Shown here: in pieces, positions 1 through 8,163 of the stretch | How the letters are laid out: every line of letters begins with the position of its first letter | How positions within the stretch are numbered: the stretch's first letter is position 1 | Assembly (NCBI GenBank): GCA_947498415.1 | Contig: CANMKB010000004.1 | Coordinates: 62,001 to 126,000 of the forward strand | DNA: 64,000 nucleotides | Direction: 5' to 3' | Source: an uncultured Paracoccaceae bacterium | Lineage (GTDB): Bacteria; Pseudomonadota; Alphaproteobacteria; Rhodobacterales; Rhodobacteraceae | Notes under the pieces: generated by a model | Told to the model about the DNA's origin: nothing | The model's database searches: none | Seen by the model: only the letters and a program-made list of their open reading frames with translations | Translations under genes and position numbers: made by a program

Positions 1-352
1 ATTTGACGGCATCTGCGTTGAAAGCCTCGCCGTTGTGGAATGTCACACCCTCGCGCAGGGTAAAGCGGATGCGGGTTTCATTGTCGAGAAATTCCCAACC
101 TGTCGCCAAGCCCGGCTCCAATTCCAGCTCTTCTCCGCGGAACACAAGGCCTTCAAAGACATTGCTTGCAATCGATCCCCAGGACAGGCGGAATGTATCG
201 ATGGGATCTAGGTTTTGCGGATCCTGTTGTTGCGCCACCGTCAAAGTGGTGTCGGCCTGCGCAGCCACTGGGGCCATAAGCGAAAGGCAAGACGCAATAA
301 GCGCCGACCGGGCCGCATTCTTTGCGGTCAGGTATGAATAGAGTTTAGACAT
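1..352 (-). CDS. Peptide ABC transporter substrate-binding protein, N-terminal part
   Basis: The gene runs off the left edge of the window, so only about 117 N-terminal residues are visible. They begin with a Sec signal peptide (hydrophobic run, likely cleavage after AQA near residue 33). The mature start (TLTVAQQQDPQNLDP..., then WEFLDNETRIRFTLREGVTFHNG) is typical of the SBP_bac_5 family that captures di- and oligopeptides or nickel in the periplasm. A GGAGGA ribosome site lies just upstream of the ATG. It follows the double ATPase gene by 52 bp on the same strand, so the two and the peptidase upstream form an operon; the permease genes are expected beyond the window. Peptide binding is inferred from the neighbours. 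Confidence 0.9.
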   Translation of the reverse strand, partial: MSKLYSYLTAKNAARSALIASCLSLMAPVAAQADTTLTVAQQQDPQNLDPIDTFRLSWGSIASNVFEGLVFRGEELELEPGLATGWEFLDNETRIRFTLREGVTFHNGEAFNADAVK

Positions 353-404
353 TGTGTCCTCCAATAGGTTGGGAAAGCGGGCATTCGCCCTTGTTGTTTT
401 TGGG

Positions 405-2270
405 TTAAAGCAAGACGGCCTGATGCTCTTCGGCCGATTGGGCGGCAAAGAAATGCCCCTCTTCGACACGCTGCAGATCAACGAGGTTGGGTTCATTCCC
501 GACCGCCCGCATGGCGCTGGGGATCTCGCCTTCTAGTGGGGGGCGGGTCGGACGATGACCCGGGTTCAACACCGGCACAGCAGACAAAAGCCTTTTGGTA
601 TAAGGGTGTTGAGGATTTTCAAATATCTGTTGGCGACTGCCGATCTCGACAATCTGACCAAGATACATCACTGCCACGCGGTGGCTGATACGCTCCACAA
701 CCGCCATATCGTGGGTGATAAAGAGATAAGACAGGCCTTGGTCGGCTTGCAGCTTCATCAACAAGTTCACCACTTGGGCCTGCACCGAGACATCAAGGGC
801 CGATACCGCTTCGTCTGCGATGATCAAACTTGGATCACATGCGAGGGCGCGGGCAATACACAGGCGTTGGCGCTGCCCACCAGAAAACTGATGCGGAAAC
901 CGGTTGGCATGTTCTGCAGGAAGGCCCACCTTAACCAATAAGTCTGCAACTTTGTCTTTGGCTTCTTGTTTGGTTGAAACCAACCCGTGCACCCAAGCGG
1001 GCTCGATCAAGCTTTCACCCACAGTTTTGCGCGGGTTCATAGACCCATATGGGTCTTGAAACACGTATTGCGTCTGTTTGCGAAAGGCTTTGCGCTCTGC
1101 TGCAGGCAGGGAAAAGATATCTTTCCCATGATACCGCATGGCGCCCGACACTGGATCAACCAGCTGCTGAATGGTCTTGCCCACGGTGGATTTTCCACTG
1201 CCGGATTCACCAACCAAAGCAAGGGTTTCGCCGGGGTAGATGCTAAGCGACACATTCTCTGCCGCATGTACCCGATGGGTGACGCGATTGAGCAAACCGC
1301 CACGTACATCATACCGCGTGGTGAGGTTTTCAAGCTCGAGCACAGGTTTGCTGTAATCAATGGCGGTCGCGGCAACGGTGTCATTGGACTGCGTTTGACC
1401 GGGAATATCAAACAGCTGCGGCGCTGTTGTGCCCGTCATGCTACCGATACGTGGCACTGCCGCCAAAAGAGCCTGTGTATATGGCTCTGTCGGCGAGCCT
1501 AAGACTTGCTTGACCGTGCCCGTTTCAACCGACTTGCTGGCTTTCATCACCAAGACATCGTCAGCCATTTCAGAAACAACACCCATGTCATGGCTGATGA
1601 AAACAACCGAGGTGCCCATTTCGGCCTGAAGATCCCGAATGATGTGTAAAATTTGCGCCTGAATGGTCACATCCAGCGCCGTCGTAGGTTCATCTGCAAT
1701 CAATATTTTCGGTTGGCAGCACAGGGCCATCGCGATCATGACGCGCTGACGCATGCCACCCGACAGTTGGTGCGGGTAATTCCCAAGCATGCGTTTTGCA
1801 TTGGGCAAGCGCACCAACTCTAGGAACTCAAGCGCTTTTTTACGGGCAGCGCTTTGCGACAAGCCTTGGTGCAACGCGAGGGTTTCCCCCATTTGCGACC
1901 CAATGGTGAACACCGGGTTCAAAGACGTCATTGGCTCTTGAAAAATCATCGCAATTTCATTGCCGCGAATGCGGCGTAGCTCGCGTTCTGACAATTGGGT
2001 CAGGTCCACCTGACGGCCAAGGACTTCGCTATCAAACAGCATCGATCCTTTGGTGATGCGACCATGCAAGTGTTTCAACAACCCAAGGATCGCCAGCGAG
2101 GATATGGATTTGCCGGAGCCGGATTCCCCCACAATCGCCAGAGTTTTGTTGCGCTGTAAGTCAAAAGATACATTGTCGACAGCCCGGACGGTAAAATCAC
2201 CGTAGCCAAATTCAATGGTCAGATCCCGTACAGAAAGCAAATCCGAGTCTTTGAGTGTGCTGATGGACAT
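405..2270 (-). CDS. Dipeptide/oligopeptide ABC transporter, fused double ATP-binding protein
   Basis: This cytoplasmic ATPase powers peptide import. At 621 residues it is a DppD-DppF fusion of the kind also seen in GsiA. The first nucleotide-binding domain has Walker A GESGSGKS at about 48-55, signature LSGGMRQR at about 169-176 and Walker B ILIADEPT at about 189. The second has Walker A at about 354-361, signature FSGGQRQR at about 462-469 and IIADEAVSALD at about 483. Each domain ends in the oligopeptide-transporter C-terminal region (EPYTQALLAAVP, HPYTKRLLSAVP). The ATG is preceded by GAGGAAG and lies 14 bp after the peptidase gene. Both sites look catalytically intact. Confidence 0.93.
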   Translation of the reverse strand: MSISTLKDSDLLSVRDLTIEFGYGDFTVRAVDNVSFDLQRNKTLAIVGESGSGKSISSLAILGLLKHLHGRITKGSMLFDSEVLGRQVDLTQLSERELRRIRGNEIAMIFQEPMTSLNPVFTIGSQMGETLALHQGLSQSAARKKALEFLELVRLPNAKRMLGNYPHQLSGGMRQRVMIAMALCCQPKILIADEPTTALDVTIQAQILHIIRDLQAEMGTSVVFISHDMGVVSEMADDVLVMKASKSVETGTVKQVLGSPTEPYTQALLAAVPRIGSMTGTTAPQLFDIPGQTQSNDTVAATAIDYSKPVLELENLTTRYDVRGGLLNRVTHRVHAAENVSLSIYPGETLALVGESGSGKSTVGKTIQQLVDPVSGAMRYHGKDIFSLPAAERKAFRKQTQYVFQDPYGSMNPRKTVGESLIEPAWVHGLVSTKQEAKDKVADLLVKVGLPAEHANRFPHQFSGGQRQRLCIARALACDPSLIIADEAVSALDVSVQAQVVNLLMKLQADQGLSYLFITHDMAVVERISHRVAVMYLGQIVEIGSRQQIFENPQHPYTKRLLSAVPVLNPGHRPTRPPLEGEIPSAMRAVGNEPNLVDLQRVEEGHFFAAQSAEEHQAVLL

Positions 2271-2284
2271 GGGGGCTTCCTCTT

Positions 2285-2941
2285 TTACGCTGTAACTGCA
2301 GGTTCAACACGGAGTTCATCCGCTAACGTGTCGATGCAGGTTGCTATGGCATCTGCGATCATAGGCAGGCTCATCGAGGAGGTCTGCGGCTTGCGTCGTT
2401 CGGTCATCGCAATGTTGCCAGGCGTTTGTGGCACATGGATAAACCCGCTGAGGGTCGACAGGCCGCGCTGCTGGATCAAGTGCTGTGCGGTGTAAAGCAT
2501 CTGGTTGCACAGATGCGTGCCCGCGTGAAAAGAAACCGAAGCCGGAATGCCGGCTTTGTTAACGGCTTTCACCATTTTTGCATTGGGCAATGTGGCGTTG
2601 TAAGCTGCTGGCCCACCTGGAAATACGGGGGATTGGTCCAACTGAGCACCGGTCACATCCGGCACCTCAAAGTGGCGCCAATTGATGCCCAGCATTTCGG
2701 TTTGAATGATGCCAGCGTCAGATACGCCAAGCCCCACCCAAGCATCAGGTTTGTGCTGCTCTAGAAGGTTGCTGATATTGTCAGTCAGGTCGGCACTAAG
2801 CACCGGCATCACATGTAAAACCAGTTCGCAACCCGTCCAGTTGCGTGTGCCCAGTTCTTTGACAACCTGCGCCGCTGGGTTGTTTTCGGCCTTGGCCCAA
2901 GCCCCATAACCTGCCACCAAAATTTTCGGCTGATGCGCCAT
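2285..2941 (-). CDS. pcp: Pyroglutamyl-peptidase I (peptidase C15)
   Basis: The enzyme removes N-terminal pyroglutamate from peptides in the cytoplasm. Length (218 residues) fits family C15. The triad can be placed: Glu82 (IIQTEMLGIN), Cys145 in AGTHLCNQ, which matches the family AGTYxCN motif, and His169 in GFIHVP. It is the first gene of a leftward operon with a peptide ABC transporter, suggesting that imported pyroglutamyl peptides are trimmed here. That substrate link is inferred. The N-terminal loop GYGAWAKAENNPA deviates from the usual FxPFGG form, so substrate preference could differ. Confidence 0.88.
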   Translation of the reverse strand: MAHQPKILVAGYGAWAKAENNPAAQVVKELGTRNWTGCELVLHVMPVLSADLTDNISNLLEQHKPDAWVGLGVSDAGIIQTEMLGINWRHFEVPDVTGAQLDQSPVFPGGPAAYNATLPNAKMVKAVNKAGIPASVSFHAGTHLCNQMLYTAQHLIQQRGLSTLSGFIHVPQTPGNIAMTERRKPQTSSMSLPMIADAIATCIDTLADELRVEPAVTA

Positions 2942-2987
2942 CTGAGTTTCCCTGAATTATTGTTTCAAGGAGCATCGCTGATCAGTA

Positions 2988-3000
2988 TTGATAATATCAA
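2988..3000. promoter_or_regulatory. Perfect T-N11-A dyad, likely LysR operator
   Basis: The 13-mer TTGATAATATCAA has perfect 6-bp arms around one central A, and is exactly a T-N11-A LysR box. It lies in the 112-bp AT-rich gap between pcp (left) and the LysR gene (right), 47 bp from pcp and 53 bp from lysR. This is where a LysR protein that controls a divergent target and itself would bind. Binding is inferred. Confidence 0.6.
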
Positions 3001-3053
3001 GTCATAATAATACATTGATACATACATAAATATTATACACTGAAAGTACCCAC

Positions 3054-3968
3054 ATGAAGCACCGACAGATCCAAGCCTTTCGCAGTGTTATGCAAACAGG
3101 CACCACAGCGCAGGCAGCAAATCTGATGTCTGTGACACAGCCCGCAGTCAGCCGATTGATTGCCGATTTGGAAATTCATTTGCAATTTAAACTATTTGAA
3201 CGCGCCAAGGGACGCTTGCACCCGACCCCAGAAGCCTTACGTTTCTACGGTGGTGTCGAACGGTTTTTTATCGGTATTGAAGAGCTCGACCATGCCGCTA
3301 AACACATCCGCGAGCGCAATCCGACAGACTTGAAAATCTGCGTTACGCCAGCGCTGTCCACAGGAATTTTGCCAAAGGCCATTCGTGCGTTTCGAGAAAT
3401 CAACCCGTTGGTCGGGTTTCAAATCGAAACCGCATCCTTTTCGCAGATCGCTTTGCGCCTGCAAACGCACCAATCGAATCTGGGAATCACGCATGGTTTT
3501 CCAAACTTGCCCGGACTTAAACAAGAACCCCTGATCGAAGCTGCACATGTTTGTGCGATGCATGAATCTCATTGGCTGGCGGAAAAAGAGGAAATCACAC
3601 CCCAAGATTTGGCTGGTCAGAATGTTTTAACGATCTTGCCCGAACAGCAGATGGATTGGGGGGATACCAAAACCGTGCTAGAAGACGCAGGGGTTCAGTT
3701 CCAATCCGACATCGGCATCCAAAGTTCGCACACAGGATACGCTTTGATCGCAGAAAACCTGGCAGTTGGTTTAATTGAACCCTTTGCCGCTGGCCCCTGG
3801 CGCAACAACGGTGTTGTCACCCGGCCATTCGAGCCCAAATTGACCTACCCCTATGTCATTGCCATGCCAGAAGAGCAGCCATCATCAAATATGATCCGCC
3901 TCTTTATCAAAATCCTTCGCGACATCGCTCAGTCTTTTAATGCCGCATTGCCTAAAGATGGCCTATGA
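3054..3968 (+). CDS. LysR-family transcriptional regulator of the peptide operon
   Basis: 304 residues with an N-terminal winged helix-turn-helix (about 3-60: TAQAANLMSVTQPAVSRLIADLE) and a periplasmic-binding-like effector domain (about 90-295). Family knowledge: LysR proteins often activate a divergently transcribed target in response to a small ligand. This gene diverges from pcp and the peptide transporter, with a T-N11-A dyad in the shared promoter region. A peptide, amino acid or pyroglutamate effector is plausible but not shown. The start has only a weak ribosome site (GAAAG), so an alternative start cannot be excluded, but the HTH begins at once, which fits. Confidence 0.9.
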   Translation: MKHRQIQAFRSVMQTGTTAQAANLMSVTQPAVSRLIADLEIHLQFKLFERAKGRLHPTPEALRFYGGVERFFIGIEELDHAAKHIRERNPTDLKICVTPALSTGILPKAIRAFREINPLVGFQIETASFSQIALRLQTHQSNLGITHGFPNLPGLKQEPLIEAAHVCAMHESHWLAEKEEITPQDLAGQNVLTILPEQQMDWGDTKTVLEDAGVQFQSDIGIQSSHTGYALIAENLAVGLIEPFAAGPWRNNGVVTRPFEPKLTYPYVIAMPEEQPSSNMIRLFIKILRDIAQSFNAALPKDGL

Positions 3969-4213
3969 GAGTAGTAAAAAGATAGCAGCGGCTAGTAACG
4001 TTTAGAATATGTTGATGCAAACACGCTCTTTACGCTTATAGGCGACAATAAGGCTTGCAAAAGACTTTGTCTGCTGTGTGTTTGTTAAACCTTGTAGGCG
4101 TATAAGCACCAATAGTGCTTACCACTAGTTCAACGGTAATCATCCAGGATCCGCAAACAGCGACAACTTTGCCAGTACTACAATTGACCAGATTGTCAAA
4201 TTGCTCTGATTTA

Positions 4214-4229
4214 CGAATGTCTGGTTTGA
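4214..4229 (-). repeat. Dispersed intergenic repeat, copy A
   Basis: On the minus strand this reads TCAAACCAGACATTCG. It matches 15 of 16 bases of 30292-30307 (plus strand) in another gene-free region. A degenerate second occurrence (CAATCCAGACATTC) lies about 40 bp away, at roughly 4261-4274. Confidence 0.5.
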
Positions 4230-4539
4230 CGAAGCTGCACTGCGGCACCGGCACCGTGGTGAATGTCTGGATTGGGCCGATAGCCAAATTTTGCAAAGTC
4301 TGCTTACAGCGAACTGCTGACGTTTGTGACACGCGCAGCGAATGACCGCAATCCGCCCAATTCGCACCTACAGACACTCTTGAAACAGCTACCGAAGGTC
4401 ATTGTTAGTTTTAATAATAGGCCTCATTGCCAACAGTCTAGCAGAATGTACAAGGCGCGCCGGTAGAGGCCAGCACACCCGATTCTGAAAATTCTCCAAT
4501 CAAAGTCAATAATTTAACCAAAATCCAGTCAGCCAAACC

Positions 4540-4561
4540 AACACTTTGCGCAGTGTTTTTT
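4540..4561 (+). terminator. Intrinsic terminator with no obvious plus-strand gene
   Basis: Stem AACACT/AGTGTT with loop TTGCGC, ending in a run of six T on the plus strand. The next bases form a second hairpin, TCTGCG/CGCAGA (4561-4577). The nearest plus-strand gene (LysR) ends 570 bp upstream, so this may end an unannotated transcript. The hairpins may instead help end the tRNA-Arg transcript on the minus strand. Confidence 0.45.
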
Positions 4562-4608
4562 CTGCGTTTTGCGCAGACATTTGGTTTTTTAGGCATTTGT
4601 TGGAAAAT

Positions 4609-4685
4609 TGGCGATCCCTGAAGGACTCGAACCCTCAACCTGCTGATTAGAAGTCAGCTGCTCTATCCAGTTGAGCTAAGGGACC
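4609..4685 (-). tRNA. tRNA-Arg (anticodon TCT)
   Basis: A 77-nt cloverleaf including an encoded CCA. The acceptor arm GGTCCCT pairs with AGGGATC (one G-T pair), the D arm is TAGCTCAACTGGATAGAGCA, the anticodon loop CTTCTAA gives TCT, and the T loop is GGTTCGAGTCC. It reads AGA codons, which are rare in this GC-rich genome. There is no integrase or att duplication beside it. Confidence 0.95.
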
Positions 4686-4744
4686 GCTGACCCCGTGTTA
4701 AAACACCAGATTCGATTTGCCCAGAGGCATTGCACCTTTGGCAT

Positions 4745-4774
4745 GAAAAAACGGCGCCCCGGTTGGGGCGCCGT
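4745..4774 (-). terminator. Intrinsic terminator of the TRAP operon
   Basis: A perfect 10-bp stem ACGGCGCCCC/GGGGCGCCGT with a GGTT loop, followed on the minus strand by a T run. It lies 24 bp after the dctM stop codon. Confidence 0.9.
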
Positions 4775-4798
4775 GTATTCTTGCGACCTTAAGCTTTG

Positions 4799-6193
4799 CT
4801 AGTTTGTGATGATCTCAGGGCCCATCAATGTGGTTGGAAGCCATGTCGAAATGAACGGCACGTAGGTCACGATGATCAGGAACACAAAGAGCACAGCAAG
4901 GAATGGCAGGGCCGCCTTGACCACCCGCATCATCGGCATGCCCGCCACACCTGAGGTCACGAACAAATTAAGACCAACCGGAGGCGTCAGCATCCCGATT
5001 TCCATGTTCACAACCATGATGATCCCCAGGTGAATCGGGTCGACCCCAAGTTCGATCGCAATTGGGAAAACCAAAGGCGCCACGATCACGATCAGGCCTG
5101 AAGGCTCCATGAACTGCCCCCCGATCAGCAGGATCACGTTCACGATGACAAGAAACATGATTTTCCCAAACCCTGCCGATAGCATTGCGCCGGCGATTTG
5201 TTGGGGGATTTGTTCATCTGTCAGAACATGCTTCAAAATCAAAGCATTGGCGATGATGAACATCAAGGTTATGGTCAGGCGCCCTGCCTCAAACAACGTG
5301 TCGCGCGTGTCTTTGTGAAAGAACGCTGTGATCAAGGCTTGCGGTTTCTTGAGCAGATTCGATTTCGCCTGCCCGTCACGTTCAGCCAATGGCCCCATGT
5401 CGCGATAGATGAATGTCGCCACCACAAAAGCGTAGACACTGGCCACCGCGGCGGCCTCGGTTGGGGTGAACAAAGCGCCAGTAATGCCGGGAATGCCATA
5501 GATCCCAACCATAATGATCACAATCAGCATCAGGCCCCAAAGCGCATCCGAGAAGCTGGCAAAGACCTCTCCCCAGCCTTTGAATTCCCCCTTGGGCATG
5601 TCTTTGATTGTTGCGATCACATAGATCGCCACCATCAGCATCACACCCGCCATGATGCCCGGGATCACCCCCGCAAGGAACATCCGGCCCACAGATACTT
5701 CGACAGCAGAGGCATAGACCACCATCACAATGGATGGCGGGATCAAGATGCCCAAGGTGCCTGCGTTACAGATCACGCCCGCGGCGAAGTCTTTGGAATA
5801 CCCCACCTGACGCATCGCGGCGATTACGATTGTCCCGATCGCCACAACCGTTGCCGGGGATGAGCCCGACAGCGCGGCAAACATCATACAGGCAAAGACA
5901 CCCGCGATGGCCAAACCGCCGCGAAAATGGCCCACGACCGCGATGGAGAACCGGATGATCCGTTGGGCGACACCGCCCGTCGCCATGAACGACGAAGCCA
6001 GGATAAAGAACGGGATCGCCAACAATGTATAGTGACCGGCCATCGCCTGATAAAAGCTTTGCGCCACTGAGGCGAGCGAGCTGTCAGAAAACGCCAACAG
6101 AAAGAGGATCGAGCTTAGGCCCAAAGACACCGCAATCGGAACACCGATGAACAGAAACCCGATGACCATACCAAAAAGAAGAACGACATCCAT
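4799..6193 (-). CDS. dctM: TRAP transporter large permease subunit (DctM type)
   Basis: 464 residues and very hydrophobic, with about 12 membrane segments. It is the ion-coupled permease (DctM/ArsB-like fold) that moves the substrate delivered by DctP, using a sodium gradient. Typical family stretches include AALSGSSPATVVAIGTIV, GTLGILIPPSI and GLLTPPVGLNLF-like GMLTPPVGLNLFV. A polar insert around residues 265-300 (RDGQAKSNLLKKPQ) makes it somewhat longer than the usual 425-430. It starts 3 bp after dctQ, with GAGGG in the end of dctQ, so the two are translationally coupled. A strong terminator follows. Confidence 0.93.
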   Translation of the reverse strand: MDVVLLFGMVIGFLFIGVPIAVSLGLSSILFLLAFSDSSLASVAQSFYQAMAGHYTLLAIPFFILASSFMATGGVAQRIIRFSIAVVGHFRGGLAIAGVFACMMFAALSGSSPATVVAIGTIVIAAMRQVGYSKDFAAGVICNAGTLGILIPPSIVMVVYASAVEVSVGRMFLAGVIPGIMAGVMLMVAIYVIATIKDMPKGEFKGWGEVFASFSDALWGLMLIVIIMVGIYGIPGITGALFTPTEAAAVASVYAFVVATFIYRDMGPLAERDGQAKSNLLKKPQALITAFFHKDTRDTLFEAGRLTITLMFIIANALILKHVLTDEQIPQQIAGAMLSAGFGKIMFLVIVNVILLIGGQFMEPSGLIVIVAPLVFPIAIELGVDPIHLGIIMVVNMEIGMLTPPVGLNLFVTSGVAGMPMMRVVKAALPFLAVLFVFLIIVTYVPFISTWLPTTLMGPEIITN

Positions 6194-6196
6194 GAC

Positions 6197-6856
6197 TTAG
6201 CCCTCGGTCTTTGAGTTGAGGTTTTCGAGTTCGTCTTCCACTTCGTGGCTGACAATCAGGCTATCCGCCTGCCCGCGCCAGATGCGCAAAGTGGCCTGTA
6301 TAAAGCGAAACATCAAAAGTGCCGTGCCGATCGGAACAATCGCATAGGGGATCACGCGGGGCAGCTTGTCATACGTTTCATCGTAGTTGATCCAACCTTC
6401 GAGAAAGCGCAGGAATTCCGGCATCGGCACCTGATCGGTGATGTAAAACGCACGATCTCGGGCTGTTTCGTCAAAACCAAGCGGGAACCAGCGCCCCTCT
6501 GTTGGGTACAGCCCAGCGTAAGGCGCCCAATAGTCCCAACCGCCTTTGAGCAGCAAAAATGCATAGATCAGACAAAGTGCAGCAGACACTAAGGCCACGA
6601 TGCGACGCGGTCCCTTTGGCAACATATTGGTTACGGCGTCTACGCCGAGATGCGCTGTGATTTTTACGCCGTAGCTCACACCAAACAAGACGAGCCAAGC
6701 AAACAATATCAAGACAACTTCCAATCCCCAGATCAGGGAGGAGTTGAAGACATACCGTAGAACAACGTTGATAAATGTGATGAGGGTCATCAGGCCAAGA
6801 ATGACGGCAATTGCCGTTTCCTCGAACCCAGACCGGGTTTGAGCAGTCGTACTCAT
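6197..6856 (-). CDS. dctQ: TRAP transporter small permease subunit (DctQ type)
   Basis: 219 residues with four predicted membrane helices (about 15-35, 45-65, 90-108 and 170-190). It forms the permease complex with DctM in the inner membrane. Family signature: LITFINVVLRYVFNSSLIWGLEVVLILFAWLVLFG near the N-terminus, with the conserved W-E-x3 pattern. It is larger than a typical DctQ (about 160-180) because of a roughly 50-residue loop between helices 3 and 4 rich in Tyr and Trp (YWAPYAGLYPTEGRWFPLG), probably periplasmic. AGAGGA ribosome site. It lies between dctP and dctM. Confidence 0.9.
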   Translation of the reverse strand: MSTTAQTRSGFEETAIAVILGLMTLITFINVVLRYVFNSSLIWGLEVVLILFAWLVLFGVSYGVKITAHLGVDAVTNMLPKGPRRIVALVSAALCLIYAFLLLKGGWDYWAPYAGLYPTEGRWFPLGFDETARDRAFYITDQVPMPEFLRFLEGWINYDETYDKLPRVIPYAIVPIGTALLMFRFIQATLRIWRGQADSLIVSHEVEDELENLNSKTEG

Positions 6857-6911
6857 AGAGATCCTCTTTCTGTTTGGCTCAGATATGGATTGAGCGAACA
6901 GATGGAATGAA

Positions 6912-6936
6912 CAGCCCGGCGTTGGGGGCCCGGCTG
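6912..6936 (-). other. Stem-loop between dctP and dctQ
   Basis: Arms CAGCC/GGCTG extended by GG/CC past one mismatch, in the 96-bp gap after dctP. Such hairpins are known in TRAP and ABC operons to stabilise the upstream message or partly end transcription, giving excess binding protein. That role is inferred here. Confidence 0.4.
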
Positions 6937-6952
6937 CTCATAGGGGCGATGC

Positions 6953-7954
6953 TTAGTACATCGCGTTGATTTTTTGAGCCGCTTCGATGTTTTCAGCGCC
7001 GACGTCACCTTCGAATTGGGACCAAACAGGCTTCATCGCGGCAACCCACGCGTCACGCTGTTCCGCGCTCAGCTGACGCACTTCGCTGCCCGCTTCGATC
7101 ACAGCCGCTTTGGCCGCTTCGTTCACTTTGAACGCTTCGCCGTTACGGGTGTTTGTGACTTCTTCGATGATAGTGCCCAGCTGGCCACGAATGTCTTCTG
7201 GTAGGCCTTCCCACCAATCCACATTCGTCACAAGGAGGTAATCAAGAATACCGTGGTTGGTTTCGGTGATACCGTCCTGCACTTCAAAGAACTTTTTGCC
7301 GTAGATATTGGACCATGTGTTTTCCTGACCATCGACAACGCCGGTTTGAAGCGCACCGTAGACTTCGGAAAAGGCCATCGGCTGAGGGCTGGCGTCTAGC
7401 GCTTCGATTTGCGCCACGAGAACGTCAGAGGTTTGCACGCGGAATTTCAGACCTTCGGCATCCGTTGGCGAAACCAGCGGAACATTTGCTGACATCTGCT
7501 TCATGCCATTGTGCCAGAATCCCAGACCAAGGAGACCACGACGTACCATGCTTTCTTTCATCGCCTGCCCTGTTTCAGACGATTGGAAAGCATCAACCGC
7601 TTCGATGTTTTTGAACATGAATGGCAGATCAAAAATGCGGAATTTCTTGGTGAAGGCTTCGAATTTCGACAAAGAAGGCGCCGCCAATTGGACGTCTCCC
7701 TGCAGCATCGCCTCTAGCACTTGGTTGTCGTTATAGAGTGTAGAGTTTGGATAAACTTCCATACAGGCTTTGCCGTTCATTTCAGCGTTCACACGCTCTG
7801 ACAGCAAAGTTGCCGCGATGCCTTTTGGGTGCTTGTCGGTGTTGGTCACGTGGCTGAATTTAATGACGATTTCGCCTGCATCACATGCGGCATGTGCACC
7901 AGCAGCGGACAAAGACAAAGCAACGGCAACAGCAGTGGTTGCGAGATATTTCAT
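6953..7954 (-). CDS. dctP: TRAP transporter solute-binding protein (DctP family)
   Basis: 333 residues with a clear signal peptide (cleavage after AHA, about residue 22). It captures an organic acid in the periplasm and passes it to DctQM. Family features: IKFSHVTNTDKHPKG at the start of the mature chain, the Arg of LKFRVQTSDV that binds the substrate carboxylate, and VDGQENTWSNIYGKKFFEVQ. The linked DctBD sensor pair points to a C4-dicarboxylate, as in the Rhodobacter capsulatus system. The sequence alone cannot prove the ligand. Strong GGGAGGAG ribosome site; upstream dyads at 8132-8183 probably control it. Confidence 0.92.
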   Translation of the reverse strand: MKYLATTAVAVALSLSAAGAHAACDAGEIVIKFSHVTNTDKHPKGIAATLLSERVNAEMNGKACMEVYPNSTLYNDNQVLEAMLQGDVQLAAPSLSKFEAFTKKFRIFDLPFMFKNIEAVDAFQSSETGQAMKESMVRRGLLGLGFWHNGMKQMSANVPLVSPTDAEGLKFRVQTSDVLVAQIEALDASPQPMAFSEVYGALQTGVVDGQENTWSNIYGKKFFEVQDGITETNHGILDYLLVTNVDWWEGLPEDIRGQLGTIIEEVTNTRNGEAFKVNEAAKAAVIEAGSEVRQLSAEQRDAWVAAMKPVWSQFEGDVGAENIEAAQKINAMY

Positions 7955-8131
7955 GATAGCTCCTCCCAGAACAATTCTTTGAGGCCCAATTTGGCCTATG
8001 CCCTCATTTCAGCAGGGTTTCGCCACCACTCAAGGAAAATTGAACAAGACTTAGGTGAATTGAATTTTCCATTTAAAATCAAAATATTAAAGAACGGATT
8101 CACACTTATCATGCAGGAGTGTACAGGCCGA

Positions 8132-8163
8132 TGAGCGGGGTTTCACACATGTGATACCGCTCA
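8132..8163. promoter_or_regulatory. Inverted repeat upstream of dctP (outer dyad)
   Basis: Perfect 7-bp arms TGAGCGG (8132-8138) and CCGCTCA (8157-8163) enclose a smaller dyad TCACA-CA-TGTGA. It abuts the second dyad that starts at 8164. About 180-210 bp upstream of the dctP start, it is placed like an upstream activator site. Confidence 0.45.

Larger units (their letters stand above)
3969..4608. other. Gene-poor intergenic stretch
   Basis: No convincing gene lies between the LysR gene and tRNA-Arg. The 113-codon reading frame at 4036-4377 (minus) is Cys-rich, has no domain I know and no ribosome site. It resembles translated extragenic sequence that I recall being common in Roseobacter intergenic regions. 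The stretch holds two GAATGTCTGG-type motifs (4214-4229 and around 4260), one of which recurs at 30.3 kb, and two hairpins near 4540-4577. Confidence 0.5.

Noticed and set aside
4036..4377. 113-residue minus-strand frame in the gene-poor stretch
   Set aside because: No ribosome site and no domain; contains the intergenic repeat motif twice, so it looks like translated extragenic repeat.
4438..4638. 66-residue minus-strand frame
   Set aside because: Runs from inside the tRNA through its trailer hairpins; not a credible gene.
4609..4685. tRNA-Arg as a prophage or island attachment site
   Set aside because: No integrase and no duplicated tRNA 3' end nearby; flanks are ordinary operons.
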